Shown here: positions 7,285 through 14,787 of the stretch, piece after piece
How the letters are laid out: every line of letters starts with the position of its first letter
How positions within the stretch are numbered: position 1 is the first letter of the stretch
Source: UBA1431 sp049324235
GTDB lineage: Bacteria; Bacillota; Clostridia; Christensenellales; UBA1431
DNA: 33,559 nt
Direction: 5' to 3'
NCBI GenBank assembly: GCA_049324235.1
Contig: JBMOLJ010000105.1
Coordinates: 1 to 33,559 of the forward strand
Made by a program: the position numbers and the translations under genes
Notes under the pieces: generated by a model
What the model was told of the DNA's origin: nothing
Database searches by the model: none
Seen by the model: only the letters and a program-made list of their open reading frames with translations

Positions 7285-8247
7285 ATGCATGCTATAGGGC
7301 CGTTTATCGTATTGGTGGGGCCGACCGCCGTTGGAAAAACGCAGCTATCGATCGAACTGGCGAAAGAAATAAACGCAGAAATCGTATCGGCGGATTCCAT
7401 TCAGATTTACAGGTATCTGAATATCGGGTCGGCAAAGCCCACGCCGGAGGAACAGCAGGGTGTCGTCCACCATTTGATAGATTTCGTAGAACTGGACGAA
7501 GACTACAGTGTCGCGCGCTTTCAGCAGGACGCCAGTGCCTGCATCGCCGGCATTTTGGAGCGGAAGCGGGTTCCCTTGGTCGTTGGCGGCACGGGCCTGT
7601 ATGTGCATGCGCTGACCTACGATGTCGACTTTACGCGTGTTCGGGGCAACCAAGCGTACCGCGATAAACTACAGGCATTGGCCGATGAAAAGGGAAGCGT
7701 ATTTCTGCATGCGATGCTCAAGAGCAGGGATGCCAAGCGCGCGGAAGCCATCCACGAAAACGATGTCAAGCGCATCATACGCGCGCTGGAAATCATGGAA
7801 ACAAGTGTGGATACAGTAAACGAATCCTATGATTTCAGGAAGCCCCTGCCCGGCGTGAATGTCCTGATGCTGGGAATTACGCGGGACAGGGCTGAACTGT
7901 ACGAACGTATCAACAAGCGCGTGGACATCATGATCGAATCTGGCCTGGTCGAAGAGGTGAAAGGGATATTGAAAGCCGGATATCCGCCCCATCTTACGGC
8001 GCTGCAGGGGCTTGGATACAAGGAGATCATCGCATACCTTCAGGGAGCCTGCACGCTTGAAGCTGCGACAGAACGCATCAAACGCGATACCAGACGATTT
8101 GCAAAGCGGCAGCTCACATGGTTCAGGCGGGATGCGCGCATACGGTGGTGGGATATTTCGGCTTATGGTTCTCAGGACAAAGTGCTGTCTAATATAATAG
8201 ACTGTATTTCGAAATGGGGGGCTTTCGACGGATACAAAAGGAGTTGA
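7285..8247 (+). CDS. miaA: tRNA dimethylallyltransferase MiaA
   Basis: MiaA transfers the dimethylallyl group from DMAPP to N6 of A37 in tRNAs decoding UNN codons, producing the substrate for MiaB. The 320-residue protein is typical in size. It has a P-loop GPTAVGKT (12-19), the catalytic SADSIQIYR segment (D37), GGTGLY, and the conserved GLGYKEI and TRRFAKRQLTWFRR near the C-terminus. The start ATG at 7285 follows GGTGAG with 8-nt spacing, 17 nt after mutL. Having both A37-modifying enzymes around mutSL in one operon is a recurring arrangement in this phylum. The hfq Shine-Dalgarno overlaps the end of this gene, suggesting translational coupling. Confidence 0.96.
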   Translation: MHAIGPFIVLVGPTAVGKTQLSIELAKEINAEIVSADSIQIYRYLNIGSAKPTPEEQQGVVHHLIDFVELDEDYSVARFQQDASACIAGILERKRVPLVVGGTGLYVHALTYDVDFTRVRGNQAYRDKLQALADEKGSVFLHAMLKSRDAKRAEAIHENDVKRIIRALEIMETSVDTVNESYDFRKPLPGVNVLMLGITRDRAELYERINKRVDIMIESGLVEEVKGILKAGYPPHLTALQGLGYKEIIAYLQGACTLEAATERIKRDTRRFAKRQLTWFRRDARIRWWDISAYGSQDKVLSNIIDCISKWGAFDGYKRS

Positions 8248-8253
8248 GGCGCA

Positions 8254-8490
8254 ATGCAGAAGTCGGTTGTTATTCAGGACATCTTTCTGAACCAGCTTCG
8301 CAAAGAGGGCACAGGGGTCTGCCTGAATCTGCTGGATGGTACGAATATGCGCGGCCAGATCAAAGGGTTCGACAGTTTTATTCTGATGTTCGAAAACGAA
8401 CGGCAGCAACAGGTTATGGTTTACAAGCATGCCATCGCCAGCATCATTCCAGATAAGGGCGTGTACTTTACGAGTGCTGAAAACAAATAA
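8254..8490 (+). CDS. hfq: RNA chaperone Hfq
   Basis: Hfq is a hexameric Sm-like protein that binds A/U-rich small RNAs and mRNAs and promotes their pairing. The 78-residue protein is essentially the Sm core without the long C-terminal tail of enterobacteria, as usual in Firmicutes. Q8 (VIQDIFLNQLRK) and the Sm2 motif YKHAIASI (57-64), which line the proximal uridine-binding pore, are present. AAAGGAG overlaps the miaA stop, and the ATG is 6 nt after that stop. miaA-hfq is the classic bacterial pairing. Confidence 0.96.
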   Translation: MQKSVVIQDIFLNQLRKEGTGVCLNLLDGTNMRGQIKGFDSFILMFENERQQQVMVYKHAIASIIPDKGVYFTSAENK

Positions 8491-8540
8491 CTCCTTAAAT
8501 TCAAAGGGGATAGTTTCGTTCACAAGGGAGAATGCTTTTG

Positions 8541-9824
8541 GTGAATAATAATACATATTTGCATAGATTGAACATATCGCCTGAAACCGCAGAGTTCATA
8601 GCAAAAACCGAAAAACGCCTTGCAAAGGAGTTTTTTTCAATCGACCAGGTTGCCAGTATAAACCAGTGCAAGGTCCTGGATGCGTTTCATGCCTGCGGCG
8701 TTTCGGCGCGCCATTTTATAGGGTCAACGGGGTACGGTTATGGCGACGACGGCAGGGATACGCTGGACAGGCTTTTTGCGCGTGTATTCGGCTGCGAGGA
8801 TGCTCTGGTGCGTCCGCAGTTCGTATCGGGCACACACGCGCTCTCCGTGTGCCTGTTCGGGCTTTTGCGGCCGGGAGACGCGCTGCTTTCGGCCACGGGC
8901 AAGCCGTACGACACCCTTATCAAGGCGATCGGGTGGGACGAGCCGTGCGGGGGGTCGCTTAAGGAAATGGGCGTAGGCTATAAGGAAGTACCCCTGAAAG
9001 AAGACGGCAGCATAGATGTGGGCGGCGTCGTCGACGCCCTGACAGAAAGCGTGCGTGTGGTGCTGCTGCAGCGCTCGCGCGGATACGCATGGCGCCCTTC
9101 GTTTTTCATCTGGCAACTGAAAGAAACTATAGATGCAATTAAACAAAAGCGCGGCGATGTGATCGTGATGGTGGACAACTGTTACGGAGAATTTGTGGAA
9201 ACAACGGAGCCGTCCGAGGCCGGAGCGGACATTGTTGTCGGGTCTTTGATCAAGAACGCCGGCGGGGGGCTTGCGCCCACCGGCGGGTATATTGCGGGAG
9301 GAAGAGAATGTATAAAGCGCGTCGCCGTGCGGCTGACTTCCCCCGGAATCGGCAGGGAAGTCGGATGCAATCCATCGGGCTATCTGCCCTATTATCAGGG
9401 ATTGTTCCTCGCGCCGCATGTCGTTGCACAAAGCCTGAAAACGGCCGTTCTGTTCGCTGCGGCATTTGAGAGCCTCGGATTCGATGTGCTGCCAAAAAGC
9501 AAAGAGCCGCGTACAGACATCATCCAAGCGGTGCAGCTTGGTAGCGCACAGGCGCTCATCGCTTTTTGCCAGGCCATTCAGCAAGCTGCGCCCGTCGACG
9601 CGCACGCGTTGCCTGAACCCTGGGACATGCCCGGATACAGCGATCCGGTTATCATGGCGGCCGGTACGTTCATACAGGGCGCATCCATCGAACTGAGCGC
9701 CGACGCGCCCATCCGCGCGCCGTATACCGTTTATTTTCAGGGCGGGCTGACCTACGAACACGGCAGGATAGGAGCGATGATGGCCATAGAGAAATTGAGA
9801 AAGCTGGAACTGGTCAGGCAATAG
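8541..9824 (+). CDS. ynbB: PLP-dependent methionine gamma-lyase-like protein, aluminium resistance family (YnbB)
   Basis: This fold-type I PLP enzyme resembles the Cys/Met metabolism family and is annotated in many Firmicutes as an aluminium resistance protein. Its true substrate is unknown to me. The probable Schiff-base lysine is K238 in SLIKNAGGG, and the segments FVSGTHAL, MVDNCYGEF and SPGIGREVG are typical. I chose GTG at 8541 because GGAG (8527-8530) is 10 nt upstream. TTG at 8538 (7-nt spacing) is an equally good alternative. The ATG at 8532 lies only 1 nt from the ribosome site. The encoded protein is 427 residues. It ends 1 nt from the convergent lexA stop, with no terminator between them. 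Confidence 0.85.
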   Translation: MNNNTYLHRLNISPETAEFIAKTEKRLAKEFFSIDQVASINQCKVLDAFHACGVSARHFIGSTGYGYGDDGRDTLDRLFARVFGCEDALVRPQFVSGTHALSVCLFGLLRPGDALLSATGKPYDTLIKAIGWDEPCGGSLKEMGVGYKEVPLKEDGSIDVGGVVDALTESVRVVLLQRSRGYAWRPSFFIWQLKETIDAIKQKRGDVIVMVDNCYGEFVETTEPSEAGADIVVGSLIKNAGGGLAPTGGYIAGGRECIKRVAVRLTSPGIGREVGCNPSGYLPYYQGLFLAPHVVAQSLKTAVLFAAAFESLGFDVLPKSKEPRTDIIQAVQLGSAQALIAFCQAIQQAAPVDAHALPEPWDMPGYSDPVIMAAGTFIQGASIELSADAPIRAPYTVYFQGGLTYEHGRIGAMMAIEKLRKLELVRQ

Positions 9825-9825
9825 G

Positions 9826-10428
9826 CTACCATATCGTCCTGATCACCGCAGTTACTTTTCCAAGAATTTCCACTTCGGCAAAATACATAGGCTCCATTGC
9901 CGGATGCTCGGGCTGGAGGCGTATTCTGCCTTCTTCCTTATAATAACGTTTAACGGTGGTCTCGTCGCCGATGAGCGCGACTACGATATCGCCGTTGTTT
10001 ACGTTCAGGTCCTTGCTCACAACGATATAGTCTCCCTGCAGGATCCCTGCGTTGATCATGCTGTCACCCTGTACGGTGAGGACAAAACAGTCTTCGCTGC
10101 GCGCAAGGTCGAACGGGAGCGGCAGCGTATCCTCGATGTCCTCAATAGCCAGAACGGGATGCCCTGCCTGCACGCTCCCGACGAGCGGGGGAAACACCAT
10201 GCGCTTGGGCGCCGTAGAACCGTGCAGCACCTCCATGGCGCGGGGCTTTTCGGGGTCGCGCCGGATCATGCCCTTTTCCTCCAGCCGGACCAGATAGCCG
10301 TGTACGGTGGAGGGGGACTTCAGGCCGACAGCACCGCCTATCTCGCGTACCGAAGGCGGATATCCGTGCTCATGGATAAAACGCCGGAGGTAATCGAGTA
10401 TCCTTTTTTCTTTTTCTTTCAGTTGCAT
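9826..10428 (-). CDS. lexA: SOS response repressor LexA
   Basis: LexA represses DNA-damage genes and cleaves itself when stimulated by RecA filaments. The 200-residue protein is full length. It has a winged-helix N-terminus (YPPSVREIGGAVGLKSPSTV), the self-cleavage bond A88-G89 in GSVQAGHPV, and an S24-type peptidase domain with catalytic S123 (GDSM) and K160 (TTVKRY). The ATG has AAGGAG with 7-nt spacing, and that site overlaps the recombinase stop codon 11 nt upstream. It is therefore translated as the last gene of proC-rnhA-recombinase-lexA. I found no GAAC-N4-GTTC-type operator upstream of this operon or of recA. Confidence 0.96.
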   Translation of the reverse strand: MQLKEKEKRILDYLRRFIHEHGYPPSVREIGGAVGLKSPSTVHGYLVRLEEKGMIRRDPEKPRAMEVLHGSTAPKRMVFPPLVGSVQAGHPVLAIEDIEDTLPLPFDLARSEDCFVLTVQGDSMINAGILQGDYIVVSKDLNVNNGDIVVALIGDETTVKRYYKEEGRIRLQPEHPAMEPMYFAEVEILGKVTAVIRTIW

Positions 10429-10439
10429 AATACAACTCC

Positions 10440-11549
10440 TTAATCGTCGCGCAGTTTTACGACGCGTGCGGCCATCCTGCGCCTGTCGTCGCTGACGGAC
10501 GCATAGTGCTTCCTTGTTGTGTTTACGTCTTTGTGCCCCAGAACATCGGCCACAAGATAGATATCGCCGGTTTCCTCGTACAGCATCGTGCCGTATGTCG
10601 AACGGAGCTTGTGCGGCGAGATGCGTTTGAGCGGCGTGGCGATGCGCGCATATTTCTTTACCAGGTCCTGCATGGCGCGAACCGAAATGCGGCGTTTCTG
10701 CAGGGAAAGGAAAAGCGCGTTTTCGTGCCCGGGTTTTGGCTCGATTGCTTCGCGCTCCGCCATATACGCACGCAGGAACCGCTCGACTTCGTCGCCGAAA
10801 TAAATAATTACCTGATTCCCGCCTTTGCGCGTGATCTTGATGCCGTTTACGCCAAAATCCACATCCGCAAGGTCGATACCAACGAGTTCGCTTATCCGTA
10901 TGCCTGTGCCGAGCAGGAGAATGAGCAGGGCCAGGTCGCGCTGTTTCGTAAAACGGTGGTATTTCATCTGGGCCGGTGTGAGGTCAATGCCCAGATCAAC
11001 CGCTTGAATGAGTTTGACGACCTCGTCGGCCTCCAGGCGGATGATCGGCTTTTCATGGGTTTTGGGCATGTCCACCAGCGCGGCGACGTTCCTGCTTAAT
11101 GCTTCCGCCTTGAAATAGTACTTAAAAAACGAGCGCAGCGTGGAGAGCTTTCGCGCCTTGCCGCGCTCGTGGTTTTCGTGTTCCTTATTATTTGCTTCAT
11201 AATAATTCAGGTACTCGAGGAACATTTCCAGATGCCGGCGTTCGATGCGCTCTAAATCGTCGAGGGTGATTGAAGCAATCTCCTTGGAAGCAAACATGGG
11301 GACGCATTCGCGCAGGAAGTTGAAAAACAGGCGCATGTCATACGCGTAGTTGATGCGCGTCAGAATGGATGTGCCGGATTCGATGCCGCGGAAAAAATCG
11401 CGGCAGAACGCGGGCAGTTCGTTAAGAAGGCCCCTTAAAAGCAGCGTTTTTTCCTTATGCAGTTTAGCCTGATAGCTGGGGGCGTCCGCCACGTTTTTCA
11501 GCCCGCCTTTTTTTTGCTTAATTCTACGTAAAACTTGTGTTTTGCGCAT
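10440..11549 (-). CDS. Tyrosine recombinase (XerC/XerS-like)
   Basis: The 369-residue protein is a tyrosine site-specific recombinase. All catalytic residues are visible: R218 (GTGIRISE), K242 (TRKGG), H313 and R316 (SPHKLRSTYG), H339 (LGHKDVN) and nucleophile Y349 (RKHYAS). The N-terminal SAM-like core-binding domain covers about 40-160. It is about 60 residues longer than a typical XerC/XerD, with a basic N-terminal tail and a central insertion. In size and style it recalls the single-recombinase XerS type of streptococci, so chromosome-dimer resolution is the likely job (inference). I took ATG 11549 as the start; an open frame continues upstream into rnhA. The ribosome site is weak (AGG, 10 nt), so coupling to rnhA, which ends 25 nt earlier, is likely. 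Confidence 0.88.
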   Translation of the reverse strand: MRKTQVLRRIKQKKGGLKNVADAPSYQAKLHKEKTLLLRGLLNELPAFCRDFFRGIESGTSILTRINYAYDMRLFFNFLRECVPMFASKEIASITLDDLERIERRHLEMFLEYLNYYEANNKEHENHERGKARKLSTLRSFFKYYFKAEALSRNVAALVDMPKTHEKPIIRLEADEVVKLIQAVDLGIDLTPAQMKYHRFTKQRDLALLILLLGTGIRISELVGIDLADVDFGVNGIKITRKGGNQVIIYFGDEVERFLRAYMAEREAIEPKPGHENALFLSLQKRRISVRAMQDLVKKYARIATPLKRISPHKLRSTYGTMLYEETGDIYLVADVLGHKDVNTTRKHYASVSDDRRRMAARVVKLRDD

Positions 11550-11574
11550 AGTACATTTGCCTAATCCTGTGCAA

Positions 11575-12036
11575 CTATGCTTCGGCCGCCTTCGCCTCTG
11601 CGGTATTTTCCTGTATCGCCTTCCTCGCGAGCTGGTCGCATCGGTTGTTGTACGCATTGTCCGCGTGGCCTTTGACTTTATGCCACGTGACCTCGTGGTC
11701 TTTCGTGTAGTTGATCAGCAGCTTCCAAAGGTCCTGGTTTTCCACGGGTTCTTTTTTGCTGTTTTTCCAGCCGTTCAGCTCCCAGCTGATGATCCATCCT
11801 TGCGTAAAGGCATTGTGCACGTACGCGCTGTCGGTATAGAGTGAAACCTTGCATCTCTCTTTCAGGGCTTTCAGACCCTCCACAGCGGCGGTCAGCTCCA
11901 TGCGGTTGTTTGTTGTTTCTTTCACATAACCGGAGATCTCCTTTTCGACCCCCCTGTAAATCAGAACTGCCGCCCAACCGCCCGGTCCGGGATTGCCCGA
12001 GCATGCGCCGTCGGTATAGATCTGAACCTGTTTCAT
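11575..12036 (-). CDS. rnhA: Ribonuclease HI
   Basis: This enzyme degrades the RNA strand of RNA-DNA hybrids such as R-loops and Okazaki primers. The 153-residue protein matches the E. coli enzyme in length. It carries the complete active site: D9 (YTDGACSGNPGPGGW), E47 (NNRMELTA), D69 (YTDSAYV), H124 (VKGHADN) and D134 (NRCDQLAR). There is no N-terminal hybrid-binding domain. The ATG at 12036 follows AAAGG with 8-nt spacing and lies 22 nt after the proC stop. An in-frame upstream extension overlapping proC is rejected because the family begins at this methionine. Confidence 0.95.
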   Translation of the reverse strand: MKQVQIYTDGACSGNPGPGGWAAVLIYRGVEKEISGYVKETTNNRMELTAAVEGLKALKERCKVSLYTDSAYVHNAFTQGWIISWELNGWKNSKKEPVENQDLWKLLINYTKDHEVTWHKVKGHADNAYNNRCDQLARKAIQENTAEAKAAEA

Positions 12037-12058
12037 GCAGTCTGCCTTTCTGCCGGGA

Positions 12059-12874
12059 CTACGATTTTTTGCTGATCGCTTCCGACTTTTTCGTACATAC
12101 GTTGATGGCATCGATCACGGCCGCGCGCATTCCCCCCTGCTCAAGCGCGAAAACCGCTTCGATCGTGGTTCCGCCCGGAGAACATACGCGGTCCTTCAGC
12201 TCCGCAGGATGCACGCCGCTTTCCAGTACGGCCGTGGCCGCGCCCAATACCGTTTGCGCGGCAAGCCGGTAGGCCGTGTCGCGCGGAATCCCGTTTAAGA
12301 CGGCGGCGTCGGCCATCGCCTCGATAAACATGAACGCATAGGCCGGGCCGCTGCCGCTCACGCCGGTCACGGCGTCCATCAGATAGGAAGGCAGGCTTTC
12401 TACCCGCCCAACGGCTTCAAATATCGCTGTTGCGATCTTCAGTTCATATCCAGTCAGGCTGTGGTCCGCCTCGAAAACGGTCATCCCCTGCCCTACCATA
12501 GCGGGCATGTTGGGCATCACGCGAAGGAGCCTGCAGGATGCGGGGACAAGGCTTTGCAGCTTTTGCTTGGAAAAGCCTGCGACGATGGACGCCAGGGCCT
12601 TGTTTTCAAGGACGTCTCCCAGGCTGCTCAGGACTTTTGCGCAGACATTCGGTTTTACGGCCAGCAGAATTATATGACTATCCAAAACCAAATCCTCGCA
12701 TGTTGCCGCAGCGCAAACGCCCGTTTTTTCCGCCAGCGCCTTCAGTTTGTCCGCATCAACGTCATACACGCTGATGTTTTGCGGCGCGATTAGCCCTTTT
12801 GTCAGAACGCCCGTCAGGATCGCCTGTCCCATGTTCCCTCCGCCAATGAAGCCAATGCGCGTATCTATGCTCAT
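12059..12874 (-). CDS. proC: Pyrroline-5-carboxylate reductase
   Basis: ProC catalyses the last step of proline synthesis, NAD(P)H-dependent reduction of 1-pyrroline-5-carboxylate. The 271-residue protein has the Rossmann motif GFIGGGNMG (8-16) near the N-terminus, the LAVKPN segment, and the C-terminal substrate-binding signature (VSGSGPAYAF, CSPGGTT). The start ATG at 12874 has GGAGG with 7-nt spacing; an earlier in-frame start lacks one. It is the first gene of the operon with rnhA, the recombinase and lexA, behind a strong promoter. Confidence 0.96.
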   Translation of the reverse strand: MSIDTRIGFIGGGNMGQAILTGVLTKGLIAPQNISVYDVDADKLKALAEKTGVCAAATCEDLVLDSHIILLAVKPNVCAKVLSSLGDVLENKALASIVAGFSKQKLQSLVPASCRLLRVMPNMPAMVGQGMTVFEADHSLTGYELKIATAIFEAVGRVESLPSYLMDAVTGVSGSGPAYAFMFIEAMADAAVLNGIPRDTAYRLAAQTVLGAATAVLESGVHPAELKDRVCSPGGTTIEAVFALEQGGMRAAVIDAINVCTKKSEAISKKS

Positions 12875-12939
12875 GATCCATCCTCCAATGCTACGGTTTA
12901 TTCTCAAAGCGGCAGCCCGTTTGTGAAACTATTAAGCTT

Positions 12940-12968
12940 ATTATACCCATATCAGGAAACGTTTTCAA
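12940..12968 (-). promoter_or_regulatory. Promoter of the proC-rnhA-recombinase-lexA operon
   Basis: On the minus strand there is TTGAAA (12968-12963), a 17-nt spacer and TATAAT (12945-12940), giving a start near 12933 and a leader of about 60 nt. The -35 and spacer are covered by a 14-nt cre-like sequence (12954-12967), described under findings. It is divergent from the tRNA-Trp promoter, 27 nt away. Confidence 0.8.
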
Positions 12969-12995
12969 TAAAGGCAGACAGTACATATCGCCGTG

Positions 12996-13024
12996 TTGAC
13001 AAAAAATGACCGATACTATATAAT
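12996..13024 (+). promoter_or_regulatory. Consensus promoter of tRNA-Trp
   Basis: TTGACA (12996-13001), exactly 17 nt, then TATAAT (13019-13024): a perfect sigma-A consensus. The start would be near 13031, about 29 nt before the mature tRNA. Confidence 0.9.
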
Positions 13025-13059
13025 CGTATCGTTGTGACATCCGCAGTACGGACATATTT

Positions 13060-13133
13060 AGGGGCATGATGTAATGGTAACATAGCGGTCTCCAAAACCG
13101 TTTTTGAGGGTTCGAGTCCTTCTGCCCCTGCCA
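13060..13133 (+). tRNA. tRNA-Trp (anticodon CCA)
   Basis: The gene is 74 nt with encoded CCA. The acceptor AGGGGCA pairs with TGCCCCT, discriminator G as expected for tRNA-Trp. The anticodon loop CTCCAAA sits on GCGGT/ACCGT. It is a single-gene unit with its own promoter and terminator. Confidence 0.96.
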
Positions 13134-13137
13134 CCAG

Positions 13138-13173
13138 AATCCTTGCAGCGTTCGGTAGTTGCAAGGATTTTTT
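13138..13173 (+). terminator. Intrinsic terminator of tRNA-Trp
   Basis: Bases 13138-13147 (AATCCTTGCA) pair perfectly with 13160-13169 around a 12-nt loop, followed by a T-run. It begins 5 nt after the tRNA. Confidence 0.9.
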
Positions 13174-13192
13174 ATTTGTTTAAGGATTAATT

Positions 13193-13221
13193 AAAAAGAG
13201 CGCTTATTCAGCGCTCTTTTT
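13193..13221 (-). terminator. Intrinsic terminator of rny (symmetrical)
   Basis: Bases 13193-13203 (A5 then GAGCGC) pair with 13211-13221 around a 7-nt loop. Both strands end in a T-run, so it can stop rny on the minus strand and backs up the tRNA-Trp terminator on the plus strand. It lies 9 nt past the rny stop. Confidence 0.9.
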
Positions 13222-13230
13222 CCGGTTTTA

Positions 13231-14772
13231 TTATTTGGCGTATTCAACGCTTCGAGTCTCTCTGATGACATTTATTTTTATCTGCCCGGGATATTCCATA
13301 TCCTTTTCAATGCGTTTTGCAATTTCCTTGGCTATCAGGACCATACCGTCATCATTGATGTCTTCCGGTTTAACGATTATTCGGACTTCTCTGCCTGCCT
13401 GTATGGCAAAAGATTTATCCACGCCTGCAAATGAATTTGCTATTTCCTCGAGTTTTTCCAGCCTCTTAATGTAATGCTCCAATGTTTCTCTGCGTGCGCC
13501 CGGCCTTGCCGCGGATATGGCGTCGGCCGCCTGCACCAATACTGCTTCGATTGTCTGTGCTTCAATATCGCCATGATGTGCAGCAATACAGTGGATTACT
13601 TCATTATTTTCCTTGTATTGTTTTGCAAGATCCACGCCTATCTGGGCGTGCGGACCTTCCACCTCATAGTCTACCGCCTTGCCGATATCATGTAAAAGCC
13701 CGCCGCGTTTTGCCAGAGCCGTATCGGCACCCAATTCAGCCGCCATAGAACCGGCTAAATGCGCAACCTCAATAGAATGTTTCAGCACATTTTGACCATA
13801 ACTGGTGCGGAACTTCAGTTTTCCTAACAAACGAACCAGTTCGGGATGTAACCCGTACACGCCCACGTCAAATGTGGCCTGTTCCCCCGCCTCGTTGATT
13901 TGGTTCTTAACTTCCGTACGCGCCTTTTCGACCATTTCCTCGATGCGGGCCGGATGAATACGGCCATCCAGAATCAGCTTTTCAAGCGCAATCCGCGCCG
14001 TTTCTCTGCGTTCAGGATCAAACCCGGAAAGCGTGATCGCCTCCGGCGTATCATCGATTATTAAATCGATGCCGGTCGCCGTTTCCAGTGTTCTGATGTT
14101 CCGTCCTTCTCGCCCGATGATGCGGCCTTTCATCTCGTCATTCGGCAGCGGCACAACCGAAACGGTCGTTTCGGCAACGTGGTCCGCCGCGCATTTCTGA
14201 ATGGCAATCGATGTTATGTATCTTGCTTTTTTCTCAGCCTCTTCCTTGGCTTTTGTTTCGATTTCCTTAACCATAATGGCCGCATCGCGGCGCGTATCGT
14301 TTTCCACATTAGATAGTATGATTTCGCGCGCTTGCTCTCTGGTCAATCCGGATATCTTTTCCAGCTCCTGTAGCTGCTGCTGATAAATCGACTGAATATC
14401 CGCTTCCAATTTATCAATATCCTTTTGTTTTTTTGCAATCAACTCTTCCCGCGATTCAATTGCAGCCATTTTCTTTTCCAGGTTCTCTTCGCGCTGAAGC
14501 AACCTTCTTTCGGATCGCTGGAGCTCGTTTCGCCGGTCACGGCTTTCTCGTTCAAATTCATTACGCAGTCTATGGACTTCCTCTTTCGCTTCCAGTAGAG
14601 TTTCCTTATGCAGTGCATCGGCTTTTTTTTCGGCTTCCCGGATCAAACGCTCAACCGTTTCATCCGCTTTGCCAATTTTAGCTTCCGTGATTTTTTTATT
14701 ATATAAATAACCTACCAAGACACCTATGCATAAGCTCACTAGTCCGATGAGAATAGTCAACAGACCGTCCAT
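13231..14772 (-). CDS. rny: Ribonuclease Y
   Basis: RNase Y is the membrane-anchored endoribonuclease that starts mRNA decay in many Firmicutes. The 513-residue protein has an N-terminal membrane helix (about 3-24), a long charged coiled coil (about 30-190), a KH RNA-binding domain (GRIIGREGRNIRTLE) and an HD catalytic domain with LLHDIGKAVDYE. Length and order are those of the family. The ATG at 14772 has GGGAGGTG, an 11-nt spacing partly folded into a 5-bp hairpin (14774-14787). The gene looks distinctly more AT-rich than recA beside it. It has its own promoter overlapping the recA stop, plus an approximately 110-nt leader. Confidence 0.96.
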   Translation of the reverse strand: MDGLLTILIGLVSLCIGVLVGYLYNKKITEAKIGKADETVERLIREAEKKADALHKETLLEAKEEVHRLRNEFERESRDRRNELQRSERRLLQREENLEKKMAAIESREELIAKKQKDIDKLEADIQSIYQQQLQELEKISGLTREQAREIILSNVENDTRRDAAIMVKEIETKAKEEAEKKARYITSIAIQKCAADHVAETTVSVVPLPNDEMKGRIIGREGRNIRTLETATGIDLIIDDTPEAITLSGFDPERRETARIALEKLILDGRIHPARIEEMVEKARTEVKNQINEAGEQATFDVGVYGLHPELVRLLGKLKFRTSYGQNVLKHSIEVAHLAGSMAAELGADTALAKRGGLLHDIGKAVDYEVEGPHAQIGVDLAKQYKENNEVIHCIAAHHGDIEAQTIEAVLVQAADAISAARPGARRETLEHYIKRLEKLEEIANSFAGVDKSFAIQAGREVRIIVKPEDINDDGMVLIAKEIAKRIEKDMEYPGQIKINVIRETRSVEYAK

Positions 14773-14773
14773 C

Positions 14774-14787
14774 GGTGTAGAAACACC
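14774..14787 (-). promoter_or_regulatory. Hairpin between Shine-Dalgarno and start codon of rny
   Basis: GGTGT (minus strand 14787-14783) pairs with ACACC (14778-14774) around a 4-nt loop. It overlaps the 3' part of the ribosome binding site and ends one base before the ATG. Folding would shorten the otherwise long 11-nt spacing or partly mask the site. Effect unknown. Confidence 0.45.

Noticed and set aside
7900..7912. SOS-box-like TACGAACGTATC inside miaA
   Set aside because: It lies in the middle of a coding region away from any promoter and lacks the GTTC half, so it is most likely chance.
8724..9821. Open frame of 365 codons opposite the ynbB-type gene
   Set aside because: The plus-strand protein has recognisable PLP-enzyme motifs and a ribosome site; the antisense product is unlike any known protein.
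11550..11657. Upstream extension of the tyrosine recombinase into rnhA
   Set aside because: It would overlap the RNase HI coding end by over 80 nt, and the arginine-rich extension looks like out-of-frame rnhA sequence.
12952..13164. Open frame of 70 codons opposite tRNA-Trp
   Set aside because: It is the antisense of the tRNA and its promoter; GAEGLEPSKT-type sequence is a common artefact.
13193..13221. Possible inverted-repeat end of a mobile element near tRNA-Trp
   Set aside because: The symmetry with T-runs on both sides, 9 nt after the rny stop, is fully explained by a bidirectional terminator; no integrase or direct repeat is present.
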